Below are positions 24,781 to 35,721 of a stretch of 64,000 nucleotides of DNA, in pieces. The stretch spans positions 1 through 64,000 of the forward strand of contig JACEEZ010003560.1 of NCBI GenBank assembly GCA_016584305.1. Reading direction: 5' to 3'. The notes beneath the pieces are model-generated. The model saw nothing but the letters and a program-made list of their open reading frames with translations, was not told the DNA's origin and made no database searches. Made by a program: the position numbers and the translations under genes. The DNA is from Chionoecetes opilio. Taxonomy: Eukaryota; Arthropoda; Malacostraca; Decapoda; Majidae. Within the stretch, counting starts at the first letter, position 1. Every line of letters starts with the position of its first letter.

Positions 24781-25299
24781 CGCCACTTACAGTCCGGACA
24801 GAAGGGGGGGAGACTTGGCATTTTGGGGCGGGGAGGGGGCGGCTGACTCCGGCGAGAAAATGTGGGGGGCCGTGGGCGTCGCCGTGGGAAAGCACAGGCG
24901 ACTCCTGATCGGCGTGGGCAAACTTCGGTGGCGTGGAAGCGTGGTCTGGGTGGAGTGGGTGCACGGCCCGGTGTGGGGGGGGGGGTCCCCGATGGCGTGG
25001 GAACGGCGAGACATGACGGCATGGGCGGGAAGAGTGTACCGGGGTGGGGGGGGATGGGGGGCCCGAGCCTCCTCCCTGGCATGTGTGCCCTCGCCTGCAC
25101 CCTTCCCTCTCCCTTCTGTCGCTGTGTCGGCCTATCGTGGTCCACAGTCCCCCGGGGGGATCGGGGTCAGGGGTATGGAAACTCGCTAAACCCCTCGATC
25201 CCCCGGTCGGTGTCAAATGCCCGCCCCCCCCATGCGGGCCCCGTAGGAGCGGAGCCCAAACAAAGGAACCTTGCGGCCCCGGGCCTCACCGCCGCCCTG

Positions 25300-25960
25300 T
25301 AGGGGCCCCTTCCTCCCCCAGGCAGTCGTCGCGGCGTTCAGGGCAGCGGGGTTTCCAGGGGTGGTGCCCCCCGAAGCATTGGGGACATCTGGGGGTCGTG
25401 AGCTGCCGGGGCCCTTTTTAACGCCTTATTCACTGCCGGATGGGTGCGCTGGCGCACCCCCGCCACCCCTGAAAGGGGTGTTGAAAAAGCGCCCTTGAGG
25501 GGATTAAACCATGGCACCGGGAACACCGCAGGGGGCCCCCTTTGTAATTTCGCAGGGAATATTTACCCCAAGGCCCAGGTCCGCCTGTCGGTCCGCGCCA
25601 ATCAGCTCCACCGTACCTACGGGGGCGGGGCCCTGTCACGACGGGAGGGAGGCGGCCCCCCCAGATCACGCTGGGTGATCCCGCCCCCGCTTCAAAGGCA
25701 GTCGAGCGGGTCCCCGGAGGGGCAGCTTTGGTTGTTTTCTCACGGGGTAACAACACAAACCTGGCCGGGCGTCCCACTCCTGGCCAGGCCACACTCAAAC
25801 GGTGGAGGCAAGGGCCTTGGGGGTCGTATTAAATTTCCCCCCTTTAGGTTGGGTCTGCATCCTCTGCAGGGCCCGCGGTCCTCTCCAGGCAGCACGGCCG
25901 GGATGGTTGGCATACCTGTCGTCAACCGTTTTAACCTCGCCGCTTTTCTGCCCTGAAGGG
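25300..25960 (-). pseudogene. LINE G copy 1: ORF1 zinc-knuckle remnant
   Basis: On the minus strand, GKYSLRNYKGGPLRCSRCHG near 25565-25510 resembles the PLRCxxCxxxGH start of the retroelement ORF1 zinc knuckles that bind element RNA. A later C-P-x-M-L-R-G stretch near 25385 may be a second knuckle. In copy 2 at about 29.8 kb the same DNA reads differently because of indels, so the motif needs checking. Upstream sequence to 26380 gives no recognised ORF1 domain. Confidence 0.4.
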
Positions 25961-26383
25961 GCTGGCTGAGGGCTTTCCCCCGGCGGTCCACGGGGGACCA
26001 ATTACCACCCAGGTCCTAGGGGCGTCAACGCACTGTCGGCTTTTCCTTCGCCCTTTGGGGCGCTCATCCCCTTACCCCACCACCCTTTCCGAGGGGGTCA
26101 ACAGATGTCGGTGTCTCCTTCGCTCTGTTGCAGCCGGCCCCATCACCCGCCTCCCGGCCAACGGGGGCGTCGCTTGGGACACGGGGGCCGTACCGTGAGT
26201 CGCAGCAAAGGTCCCATATTGCAAGTTAAGTCGGGAAATCAATTCCCCCACGACGCACGAAAAACAACATAGGGGGGAGCCCCCGGCACACCCCCCCAGC
26301 ACCAACACCCCGGACCTGAAATTTTCGCGTATCAGGAGCCGCAGTCGTACGTCTTACTAAAATGCCGACGGAAAGACACTGTA

Positions 26384-26690
26384 CATGTATTTTATAGTTA
26401 GTAGTATGGAGTTCAACAAACCCTCGCATGGACCAATAGTCTCCTTTTGTCTGTTATTCCCATGTTTCCCATGTATTTCCCCTTTCCCCCTCCTCCTCCT
26501 CCTCCTCCTCCCCTTTTCCCCCTCCTCCCCTCCCCCTTCCCCCCCTTCCTCCGCCGCCGACGCCTCCCTCCCCTCCTTTCCCCCCTCCCCGCCCTCCCTT
26601 TCCCCCTCCCCCTCTTCCCCCTCCTCCTCCTTCCTTTTTTCCTCCTCCTCCTCCTCCCCCCCCTCCCCCCCCTTCCAGAATCTAAAAATA
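26384..26690 (+). repeat. Isolated CR1-like 3' tail with expanded pyrimidine tract
   Basis: Starts at GTATTTTATAGTTAGTAGTATGGAG and carries GGACCAATAG, CTGTTATTCCCATG and (TCC)n as in the CR1-like tails, but nothing further upstream of that LINE. It follows the presumed 5' end of LINE G. The (TCC)n is expanded to over 200 bases. Confidence 0.7.
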
Positions 26691-27120
26691 CCCCCGGCGT
26701 TTTTTAAAGGCGAAAAAAGGGAAATTTTAGCATCCTACGATTTGTATGTGCCACTGGAGACTTTTACAAAATATAAACTACGTGCAGCCTTTTTAATGAC
26801 AATACAAATCTGGGGGGTGCCAACATTCGTAATATATGGGACCAGCGGGGGATTAGTGCATGGCGATAGGTTGTTGACGGTAGGAAAGAAAACCTCCCAA
26901 TTTTTCCTTATCCCAAATTTACACACATTTGAGCCTTTTCTTTTTATAGCAATCTAGATCTCATATTGTCCTATCATTTTTCCCACTTCCCTTCTCCACA
27001 TTTCACTGCCTATCTTTCATTTTCCATTTTTCTCGCTTCACACTCAAGCCACTGTCTGTTTCATTTTAGCATTTTCATTTACCCCATTTAACTTTCCATT
27101 ATTCTTCATTTACACACAGC
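26690..27120 (+). repeat. Dispersed repeat R, copy 1
   Basis: About 430 bp matching 44186-44630. It begins CAGAATCTAAA-TA(C/A)-CCCCGGCGT and ends TTCATTTACACACA. Both copies follow a pyrimidine microsatellite. A TGCCACTGGAGAC and a GTTGTTGACGGTAGGAAA word are shared. No coding capacity or inverted ends were found, so the class is unknown. Confidence 0.7.
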
Positions 27121-30100
27121 GGGCTTTGTGATGGGGCCGGGGGGGGCCCATGCTCATTGGGGTGCCCCCCCCCGTGGTGAACCCGAAGAGTCTGGGTGGA
27201 GGTCTCCCAGGCCCCAAGGGAGGCGGGTCAGCACCATCCTCTCTGCCGTTTGGCCGTGCAGCTCATCAGGGAGATTGGGCGCGGTTTGGTGGTTCCCGGG
27301 GCTTGGGGATGGGCTGGATGTCAGCCCCCTTCCCGCCGGGGGCAAGGGCCCCACCAGGAGGAGTGATCAGGGCCAGGAGTGCCGCCCCCGGCCGCCCCGG
27401 CGGGGGCCAGCACGAATGGGTGACGCCATCAGCCCCCGGACGGGTCCCGTCCCTTCCGGCCCTTACCAGCTCCCGGGAAATAAAGGGCTGTCAGTGGCGT
27501 CGGGGGGGGGGAGCGCGAGCGGCCCCGTGACAGCCTTGTGCACAGGTTGAAGCTGAACTGCAGCCGTAACAGGGGGGGAGTGGTCGCGTACCCCCGAGAC
27601 AAACATCCCCCCCAGGCGCTCGGCCTCTGTAACGGTGGGTTGGGAGGGAGGGGGGAGGTCCTTTTCCGGGGCAGTCCTCACCTTCCCCCAAGCTCGGCCG
27701 TTTGGTTGTTGGTTAAAAAACCTGCGCACCTTCGACCCCTTTAGCCCCCGACCCGCCCCTGATGCCGAGCGTGCCTCACAACTCACCAGAAACTCCATTT
27801 TGTTGGGTGGGGCCCGCTTGCTGACAATTTCCCGGTGGTTTTAACCCTGTGGATCGTTCCCGCACCCCTGGTTTGTAAAACCCACCATTTTGGGTTGTAC
27901 CTCGACGGGGATGGGGCCTTCCGTGGTAGGCTCCCCTCCGCCGCCCGTTAATGGCCAACGTCATTTCGCGCACGATGGCCCAGACCTCCGGCGGTCGTAG
28001 GTGGCCACCACTCGGCCAGGATGGCCAAAACAATGCCCAGCCGCCCGCTGATATTCCACCGGGGGGGGGCGGGAGCTGTGGCAGCGGGGCCCGGAGACCT
28101 GCAGTTTTGTGGCGACTGCATAGTGGTCTTTTGGTCAAAGTGAGGTGGCCCCTGCAGGGGGGGCTTTTTTTCCGGTGCCAGGCCTGGAGTCAAGGTGGGG
28201 TCCACCCTGCCACCTGGGGGTGGGCCCCCGGTTTTTAGGGGGAAAATTTCCGGCACCCCCCAAAACCCCGGGGGTTAGGGGCGGCCCGCACGGTTGGTGG
28301 GGAACAGACTGCAGCATCGGGGGGGGGCGGAAGTCGCCACCCACCAGTACGCTGCTGGGGGTGGCGAAAGGGGAGCAACTCATGGCCTCCAGTTGCCCCC
28401 TCCAGCTGCTGTACCGAGTATCCAGTCAGTGGGAGGCCCGGGAACCCCGCTGACTGCCCCCCCCCCTCCACGCCTCGCCACAGTCCCGGGTCCTCACTCC
28501 GAGGGTGCGGGAGAGCGCTGGGTACCACTCCAACGAGCCTCGACGCCCCATCCTCGCCACATGATAGTGGGGTACACCCGGTATCCCGCTATCTTTCCAC
28601 TAAAAGTGCCCGGCGTCAGCGTTTCCGCGGAGCGAGGTCAAGGCCTTCCCCACTATGGCCTGGAGGACTCAGGTCTCTTCCACGGAGCCCTTGAAGTTCC
28701 TTGGAGCACCTTTGGAGCCTGCCAGTGGCGGGCGGCGGGGGGGGAGGTCCGGGTGCCTCGCCTTTCACTTTCTCTTTCACCAGCTGTGATTATCTATATC
28801 GGGGAACAGACCCGGGAGGGGGGGTGAGTGAGGGTGGAAGGGAATGAGGGGGCGGGGGGGATGAGGGCTGTCGGGGTGGGGGGGGGGAGGACGAAAAGGG
28901 GGCAAATCCCCTTTTAAAACTCGGCCCAGGGAAGGCCACAAGTTCCCCCCCCCGCCCCGGGGACGTCATCCCGGCCCTGGCTATAAGGGGTGAAATCACG
29001 CCTACCACTCGTCGCAGCATCCAGCAATCCGCCACATACAGTCCCGGACAGAAAGGGGGGGAGACTTGGGATTGGGTCAGGGGGGGGGGGGGTGACTCCG
29101 GGCCGAGAAAATGTGGGGGGTGGCCGGGGCGTCGCCGTGGAAAAGCACAGGCGACCCTGATCGGGGTGGGCATAACTTTGGGGGGGGGTGGAAGCGAGGG
29201 TTTCTCTGGAGGGGTGACAGGGGGCCGGTTGGGGGAGGGGGGGGGGATGCCGCAGATGGGCGTTGGGAAAGGCGAGACAGTGACAGGCATGGGGGCGAGA
29301 GTGTAGCCGGGGTGGGAGAGGGATGGGGTCCCCCCAGCCCCCCCCGCCCTAGGGATGGTGGCCCCCCCGCCCGCACCTTTCCCTCCCGCTTCTGTCGCTG
29401 GTTTTGGCCATCGTGGTCCAAGTCCCCCCCGGGGGGTCGGGTTCAGGGATATGGAAGAGACTCGTAATCCCCTCGACCCTCGGCGTGGTGTCAAGTGCAT
29501 CCCCACCCCCCCCTGCCGGCCTCGTAGGGGGCGGAGCCAGAAAAAAGGAACCCTTTCGGCCCCGGCCCATCACCGCCGCCCTGAGGCGCCTTCCTCCCCA
29601 GGCATCTCGCGGGGTTCAGGGAGCGGGGGTTTCCCGGCGTGGGCCCCCCCCAACAGTTGGGAAAATCTGGGGGTCGTGAATGCCCGGGCCTTATGACGCC
29701 TTACACTGCTCGGATGGGTGCGCCGGCGCACACGCCCCACCTGACGGGTGTTTACAGGCCCTTGCAGGTATTATACCCCCTGGCACCCCTAACACCGCGG
29801 GGGTCCTGTGTTTAAAGTGCAGGGAGTATTTTCCCCAAGGCCCCAGGCCAGCCTGTCAGGTTTCCGGCCAAAAGCTCCACCAGTACCGACGGGTCGGGGC
29901 CCTGTCACGGGCGGCAGGGAGGGGGCCCGCCGAGATCACCGGGATGATCCCGCACCCTTCAAGAGGCATGTCGAGGGGTAGCGCTGGAGGACAGCTTTGG
30001 TTGTTCTTCCCGGGGACAAGCAACACAAGCCCCGGCCCGGGGGGGTCCCACTCCCGAGCCAGGCCAAAAAATCCTATCGTGGAGGCAAAGGGCCTTGGGG

Positions 30101-30680
30101 GTCAGTATGTATTCCCCCTTTAGGGGGTCTGACATCCATTCAGGCCCCCCAGGTCCTCCCAGGGGTAGCACGGCCGGGAGTGGTTTGGGATAGCCTGTTT
30201 TGTAAAACCGAGTTTTGAACCTCGGCCGCTTGCGCCCCCGACGGTGCTGGGTGAGGTCTTTCCCCCGGCGGTCCACGGTGGACCAATTACCACCAGGTCC
30301 TGAGGGGCTCAAAGCCTGTCGGCGTTTCCTTTGCCTTGGCGCGCCATCCCCTATAAAACCCCCACCCCCCGTTTTGAGGGGGGTAACACACTGTGGGTTC
30401 CCCGTCTGTGCAGCCGGCCCCCTCCCCCCCGCCTCAGGGCCCAAAGGAGGCGTCGCTTTGGGGGCACGGGCGCCGTACCCTTAAGGGGGAAAGGTCCCAT
30501 ATTCAAATTTTAAATCAAGGAAGTCAATTTCCGCCACGACGCACGAAACACAACATAGGGAGGGAGCCCCGGGCACACCCTCCCAGCACCGAACACCCCG
30601 GACCTGACTTTACGCGTATCAGGAGCACGCAGTCGTACGTCTTACTAGAATGACCGACGGAAAGACACTGTACATGTAGT
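27121..30680 (-). mobile_element. GC-rich non-LTR retrotransposon G, copy 2 (ends within RT)
   Basis: Duplicates 22925-26380 at an offset of about 4.2-4.3 kb. The ORF1 region lies near 30.3-29.6 kb, the endonuclease with a VGGDF remnant near 28340, the linker, and the RT start at 27354-27154, where AERMVLTRL and LHPDSSG correspond to the finger motifs after RPISL. The RT palm and RNase H are missing because the sequence switches to repeat R at 27120. The two copies differ mainly in G and C run lengths. Confidence 0.7.
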
Positions 30681-31075
30681 TGATAGTTAGTAGTATGTAG
30701 TTCAACAGATACCCTCGTCATGGACCAATAGGTCTCCTTTTGTCTGTTATTCCTATGTATTCCTATGTATTCCTCCTCCTCCTCCTCCTCCTCCTCCTCC
30801 TCCTCCTCCTCCCCCTCCCCCTCTTCCTCCGCCGCCGACGCCTCCTCCTCCTCCTCCTCCTCCCCCTCCTCGCCCTCTTCCTCCTCCCCCTCTTCCACCT
30901 CCTCCTCCTTCTCTTCCTCCTCCTCCTCCTCCTCCTCCTCCTCGCCTTCCTTGCCCTCTTCCCCCTCCTCTTCCTCCTCCCCCTCCTCCTCACCTTCTCA
31001 CTCCTCTACGCCAGCCTCCTCCTCCTCCCCCGCTCCCTCGTCTTCTCCTTCCCCTGCTCCCTTTGTTTAAGTAAG
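30681..31075 (+). repeat. CR1-like 3' tail and (TCC)n tract, copy 2
   Basis: Same junction as 26384-26690: GTAGTTGATAGTTAGTAGTATG, then duplicated TTCCTATGTA and about 280 bases of TCC-based repeat containing one GCCGCCGACGCC interruption, also present in the first copy. Serine-rich (plus) and glutamate-rich (minus) frames across it are artefacts of the triplet repeat. Confidence 0.75.
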
Positions 31076-31139
31076 GCGAGGATCGTGACGACCAGCAGCA
31101 GTTAAGGCGCCCTTAACGATCACAACCTTCAACAAATTT

Positions 31140-31880
31140 CATGTTCTTGGCGAAACGAAGGAAGACGTACACGAGACCAAATTGATCGGGGACTCAATTC
31201 TCCGAGGACAGCTGGTGGAGTTTTGTGGTAGGGTCACGAGTGACAAAAGGAAGCGCTTCTGTTTCCCAGGAGCAAGACTCGACGACATCACTGCAGCATG
31301 CGATGACGTCACCAAGAACACTAACGATGACACTCTCTATGACATTCATGCAGGTACCAACGACATGTACAGTAGCGGATCTGAAGAGATACTGGACAAG
31401 TACAGGAAGTTGATCCGGAATTCATGACTAAAATTAATCATATCATTATTTCAGGAAATCTCCCCAGACTAGGAGTAGGCAAACGCTTTTACGATAAAAC
31501 ATTCAGCGTAAATAACCAGCTAAGGTCTCTTTGTGCACAGGAAACTGTACTCTTCGCAAACTTCTGGGATAATTTCTACGAGGACTCCATCCTCGTTGAT
31601 GATTCCATCCTGTTTGGGGATGACGGACTCCACCTCAGCCCCGTTGGCCATGCACGATTAGGACGTCTGCTAAATGGTAAAGTTTCTTCTTACAGATCAA
31701 AAAACGACGACGGACGGCAGTACCAGCATCACCTTAACCCCTTTCTTACCCCACAGCAACGCTGGGTCACGTTCCGTTTCCGCAAATACTAATCAAAGTA
31801 ACTTAATCAAGCGCTCTGTTACAGTGGACCCTAGACACCTTGCCGGTAAAGCCTCACGCAAGGTTACCAAAACAATTAAG
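31140..31880 (+). pseudogene. CR1-like LINE copy E: ORF1 with SGNH esterase domain
   Basis: The region reads as an SGNH/GDSL-type hydrolase, a domain known from ORF1 of CR1/L2-group LINEs. Block I is IGDSILRG at 31185-31208 with the nucleophile serine, the block III counterpart is HAGTND at 31346-31363, and block V is DGLHLSPVG near 31624-31650 with the catalytic Asp-His pair, so all expected catalytic residues are present. The frame shifts once at about 31415-31430 between YRKLIRN and MTKINHIIISGN. The role of the esterase in these LINEs is not established; membrane or particle interaction has been suggested. The N-terminal start is unclear because stops precede 31140. Confidence 0.75.
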
Positions 31881-32436
31881 GAACTTAAATTACTGTACAC
31901 AAATACCATAAGCATTATTTTATAGCGTATCGAATGAATACGTTGTTGCCGAAACTCCAGATATCGTTAGTATCACTGAGAGTGGTTCAACACAAAAGAT
32001 AAACATATATTATTTGAAATAGATAGCCATTCCAGGCTACAAGACATTCCTAAATTGTCGTACGCATAAAGCAGGTGGAGGTGTCATTCTTTACATTAAA
32101 GATAATTTGCAAGCAATCGAAATCGATAAAATAAATAAAGATCCTTATGACTCAGGCTACGCAAAGATTAAGCTAAACTGAAAATTGGGACAATACATTG
32201 TCCTCCCAAATCAAATGCGGAAGTAGATTGCCTCCTGTATGACGAGATAAAGTCAGTTGTCAACAATAATAACGATACAATGTATATGTGGAGATTTTAA
32301 CCTACCTCGTATAAACTGGAATAATAATTTTGCTGATAGAGAAGGTATGCGATTGTTTGATATGGTAAACGAAGTATATTTAAATCAGGTGGTCCGTGAG
32401 CCTACAAGGGATATAGTATTCCACATTTAAACTTTT
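31881..32436 (+). pseudogene. CR1-like LINE copy E: endonuclease, first part
   Basis: Begins with KLLYTN and PDIVSITES, then GGGVILYIKDNLQAIEID, a truncated IYRPP region (bases missing at about 32180) and the TGGAGATTTTAACCTACCTCG text encoding GDFNLPR near 32290. It stops matching copy A at about 32436, after TTTAAACTTTT. Several stops and indels make it inactive. Confidence 0.75.
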
Positions 32437-34299
32437 GAGTCAAACAAATTGCAACAGTTTGTTTTAATGTTGATTATTGTTTATTGAGTTATTCTTTGTG
32501 ACATATAAAAAATGGGACGCAGGTTTCAACCCAGAAGTTACTTATTTTGCATATTTTCAAAATGGCCGTCATATATAATTATATAAGGCCCATTATCTCT
32601 AAAATACAAATGTTAGCACAATAAGTGCATTATACTTGAATAGTAACATTAACCAGTGAAGCTATAAAACATTTTTCGAACTCAAATGACCCGTCTAAAA
32701 CATGTAGGTCAGAGATCAAAAATATAAAAAAATGGTCAAATTACCTTTTCTTTACAAAAAAAGTACATTAAGACATAGCTAATGATATTATATTTTAACA
32801 ATATTAATTGTTATATAGATATTGTACCCTGTCCGAAGTTACCCATGAAAGTGTAAGTACTATGTCAAGACTTACAACATTCGATCACAATCAAATTAAA
32901 GAACATATGTAAACTGTTATGCTCATATTAAGGTGTTCATTATATGTGCTCTTTTTTAGATACATACTGTGAATTAGTAGTCAAATTCATCTAACTCTAT
33001 GTTTGTGCATAGTCTGTCTTGGCAATTTCCGCAGAATTCGGTGCAGTACATCCCGTTCTTCTTGCATGAACATATAAGTGTGTCACAGTACTCCATGCAT
33101 TTGCAACGTACGATCCTGAAGAGGGCATCAGGAGCTGGTCTGCTGACCATTTTTGCAGGCAACAAACTCTCGTGTTGACTATTCCATCCCCAATCTTCCG
33201 GCTTCAGTCCCACGTTTCCTATCCATATTTGAGTCTGTAGATACACTCTATAAGAATGATATTTGGATGCATCATACATATCGTATATCTCACCAAGGGG
33301 CATAAGGCGAGCAAACCGTTCAATCCGACATATCGATTGATTGATTCGATTGTTGTGCTTAACGGGCCGGTTGATCATTGGTCCTCCCACTATTTGTACA
33401 CACCATATCCCGGCGCTGGTCGTTAAACCATTCCTAAACTTAACAATAGTGACGCTACCTGCCATTGAAAAATATGGTCCAAAATGGCCGCCATGCCTAG
33501 GATATAGGCCCTATCAATCGACCACAGTAGCTATAGTTGACTCCTACCCAGTGTTTTTCTACTTAAAATGCTATGCTAAATAGGACTTTTAAAGTTTTAA
33601 TATTAGCTGTTATTTAAGCTTAACTTTCCAAACTCTTATCCACTAATATTTGCTGTAAAATATTGGACTTACTACGTACGCAACAGGCATATACATCAGT
33701 GACTGCCAATGTTGAGTTGAACGTTGAAATGCTTCAAAACACTGTACATGAACAGTACACAGGCCCAAGCATGTGCTGCATACACACCATGATATTCCAA
33801 GTAACATACACATCTCATTATTAAATAACAGCAACCTGACACTATGTACAGATCTACTAGGAGAGAGAGAATATGTCATGCTAATAATAGAACCAGGGAG
33901 TTTCCTGGAAAACAGGTAGTTATTGTTGTGTGTATATACAAAGTAATTAGCATCACAGTTGGCAAGGAATATGATACAATGGGGCTGGGGTCAAATTACT
34001 ATCTGAGATCATGCAGCTTATGGCAAGTTGATGGTGTGGTTGGAAGAAGGGTGATCATTGAAGAGGGTGGGGTGGGATTCAGGGGTGTCTAATTTGTATT
34101 AAAACAAACCTAGAAAATTTTGAGAAAAGAAAATGTATTCATATTATTAGTGCCATACAGGAATACATACACCATCCATAGTTGCATACCTTGAAAATAA
34201 TTTTGCCACTGAGGGCAGTGACTCTAAAGTCTTGTTTTTTAAGAGGCGACGCAAAATATTTATCATGCATATAATACATTTCCCGTAAAAACGGCCATT
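32437..34299 (-). mobile_element. Nested insertion 1 with Cys-rich ORF, class uncertain
   Basis: About 1.86 kb that is absent from CR1 copies A and C at the same point. Left text TGAGTCAAAC and right text TTTGACTA form only a short candidate inverted end (AGTCAAA), and no clear target duplication was found. It holds internal direct repeats AAAATGGCCGYCAT...AGGCCC near 32570 and 33480. The one convincing ORF is on the minus strand (32974-33465). Sequence 33600-34290 shows no gene. Confidence 0.6.
32974..33465 (-). CDS. Cys-rich C-terminal domain protein (transposon-associated)
   Basis: A 163-residue frame. Its middle reads HSYRVYLQTQIWIGN and PEDWGW. The C-terminal part contains about twelve cysteines in the order CKCMEYCDTLICSCKKNGMYC then CGNCQDRLC, followed by TN and an acidic end. 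I recognise the combination of a WGW segment, PAPDxLxxIxRCxC and a CxCxxxGxxC-CxxC-CxN array as the C-terminus of uncharacterised, probably transposon-encoded proteins in arthropods and cnidarians (recalled, not searched). The N-terminal body expected before it is missing, so the ORF is either a remnant or a last exon. The cysteines suggest zinc binding. There is no evidence that it is expressed. Confidence 0.5.
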   Translation of the reverse strand: MAGSVTIVKFRNGLTTSAGIWCVQIVGGPMINRPVKHNNRINQSICRIERFARLMPLGEIYDMYDASKYHSYRVYLQTQIWIGNVGLKPEDWGWNSQHESLLPAKMVSRPAPDALFRIVRCKCMEYCDTLICSCKKNGMYCTEFCGNCQDRLCTNIELDEFDY

Positions 34300-34617
34300 T
34301 GACTACCGACATTGATCTGATTGATTAATGGGATATAGGTGAACATTTTGGCAAACAGGTTAATCAGATGCGGCATTAATTGCAATGTAAACATCACAGA
34401 AAATCGGTTATTAGTTCCCAATTATAATAAAGCAGATTTCACGAAGATCAGCAGGGTACTAAGCGAAGTTGATTGGATTGACCTACTAAATGGTAATAAT
34501 GCCGAAAACATGTGTAATTTATTCACAAATAAACTCCAATCGGTGGTTGAAAAACATGTTCCCATGGTAAGAAAACGTTTGAATAACATAAACAGACCCT
34601 GTTGGATGACTAATGAG
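34300..34617 (+). pseudogene. CR1-like LINE copy E: endonuclease end and linker
   Basis: Resumes with GACATTGATCTGATTG and encodes RLIRCGINCNVNITENRLLVPNYNKADF and so on to NRPCWMTNE at 34617, in step with copy A 7537-7850. It ends exactly at the 8-bp target site of the hAT-like element, CTAATGAG (34610-34617). Confidence 0.85.
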
Positions 34618-34899
34618 TAAGGTGGAGTGAAAATGGCCCAAATTTTTTTTTTTTTTAAATTTCAATTAGCTAGATATGTCAAAAGGTGCCAATATATCAA
34701 TAGAACACTGTGTAAAAATTTAATGATTTTTGAACAATTTTTTGATCACCCTTCACAACTTTTTGTTTGACAATACTACGCGACATTAGAACGATATAGG
34801 TAGATTAGCGTCTAAGAAGGGTAGTCATCTTAAAACTCATTTAATGCAATCAAATACTTTGATTATTACAGTATCTCTTGATTTCAAAGTCATAAACAG

Positions 34900-35721
34900 T
34901 TACAAGGTGAAGTGAGAGAAATCACGTTTCGACTCGAACGTCGGCATTAGCTGTCGAGAAGCGACGCGTGCACGGATGAAGCCATCTCGCGATTTCTGTC
35001 CACACACAGCTTTTGCCGCCTCGGTCACCAGCTTCACTTGTCTTTCCACAGCCTGTGTGTGGCAGGGGAATTTTGGGAAGAGGACAGCTGGAGTCACCTC
35101 CGTCGTGATGAGTTCCCTGAGCTCAGCATCTGTCATTGCCTTGATTACGGGAGGCTCCGAGATAGGGCATGCTGCCCAGTCGATCATGTCGAGGTATTCC
35201 ACTGCGTCGAAGTTGAGTTTTGCGGGAACCTTGAACCTCCGTATTTGTCCACTGGGGTCTGCAGCTCTGGCCTTCATCACTCGTCGCAGGCCTAGCTCTC
35301 GTATGTGTGGTCGATGGTCCGTCATCATGGCCAGGAGTAGATTCTCCGGGTGAGTGAAGTATGCGTTGCGGTGAATGACGGGGTCAATGATCTTCTTGTA
35401 CTTAGAGCTGAGGTATCGTGACTTGACGAGTATCTGGTGAACGTGCCTAGCTCCATCTTTGCATGACGACTGGACTTTTATGGCGAACCACATCGGAGCA
35501 TATACGTGAACGATGAACGTAACCAGCGTTTTCAGCTTCTCGGAGGGTTTCTTGTCGCTGACATATAATCGGAGGATTCTATTGGCTGTTGTTAGCCATC
35601 GTGAGTGATTCAGGCAACCAGGGTTTTGCATTGCCAGATCGACGCTACATTCACCTTTGCTGATGCTATTGCACATTTCCAGTAGATACCGCTGATCTGT
35701 GCTCAACTCCCTCGGGTCCAC
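34900..35721 (-). pseudogene. hAT-like transposase, C-terminal half
   Basis: A 273-residue frame in the frame one base off the N-terminal half. It begins with DPRELSTDQRYLLEMC, whose frame continues upstream without an obvious start, so it is not an independent gene. Conserved-looking segments are NHSRWLTTANRILRLY (38-53), VYAPMWFAIK (73-82), HRNAYFTHPENLLLAMM (117-133), HIRELGLRR (139-147), DWAACPISEPP (181-191) and FPCHTQAVERQVKLVTEA (218-235). I recall these from a large family of uncharacterised arthropod and mollusc proteins. The glutamate of HPEN is a candidate third catalytic residue of an RNase-H-like DDE fold (inference). A single frameshift at about 35720-35750 separates it from the front half. 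Confidence 0.7.

Larger units (their letters stand above)
20718..26380 (-). mobile_element. GC-rich non-LTR retrotransposon G, copy 1 (EN-RT-RNase H)
   Basis: Read on the minus strand the order is a zinc-knuckle-like ORF1 (about 25.9-25.3 kb), an endonuclease (about 24.75-23.8 kb), reverse transcriptase (about 23.3-22.3 kb), an RNase H domain (about 21.75-21.4 kb), then a 3' end with its poly(A) tail seen as poly(T) at 20718-20745. This domain order is typical of the I/R1/Jockey group. G and C run lengths break every frame, so each domain appears as pieces in different frames. Codon use and GC content differ greatly from the AT-rich CR1-like neighbours. Confidence 0.75.

Noticed and set aside
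30524..31105. Ser-rich plus and Glu-rich minus frames
   Set aside because: Triplet (TCC)n tract at a LINE tail; it does not join in frame with the esterase ORF because stops intervene before 31140.
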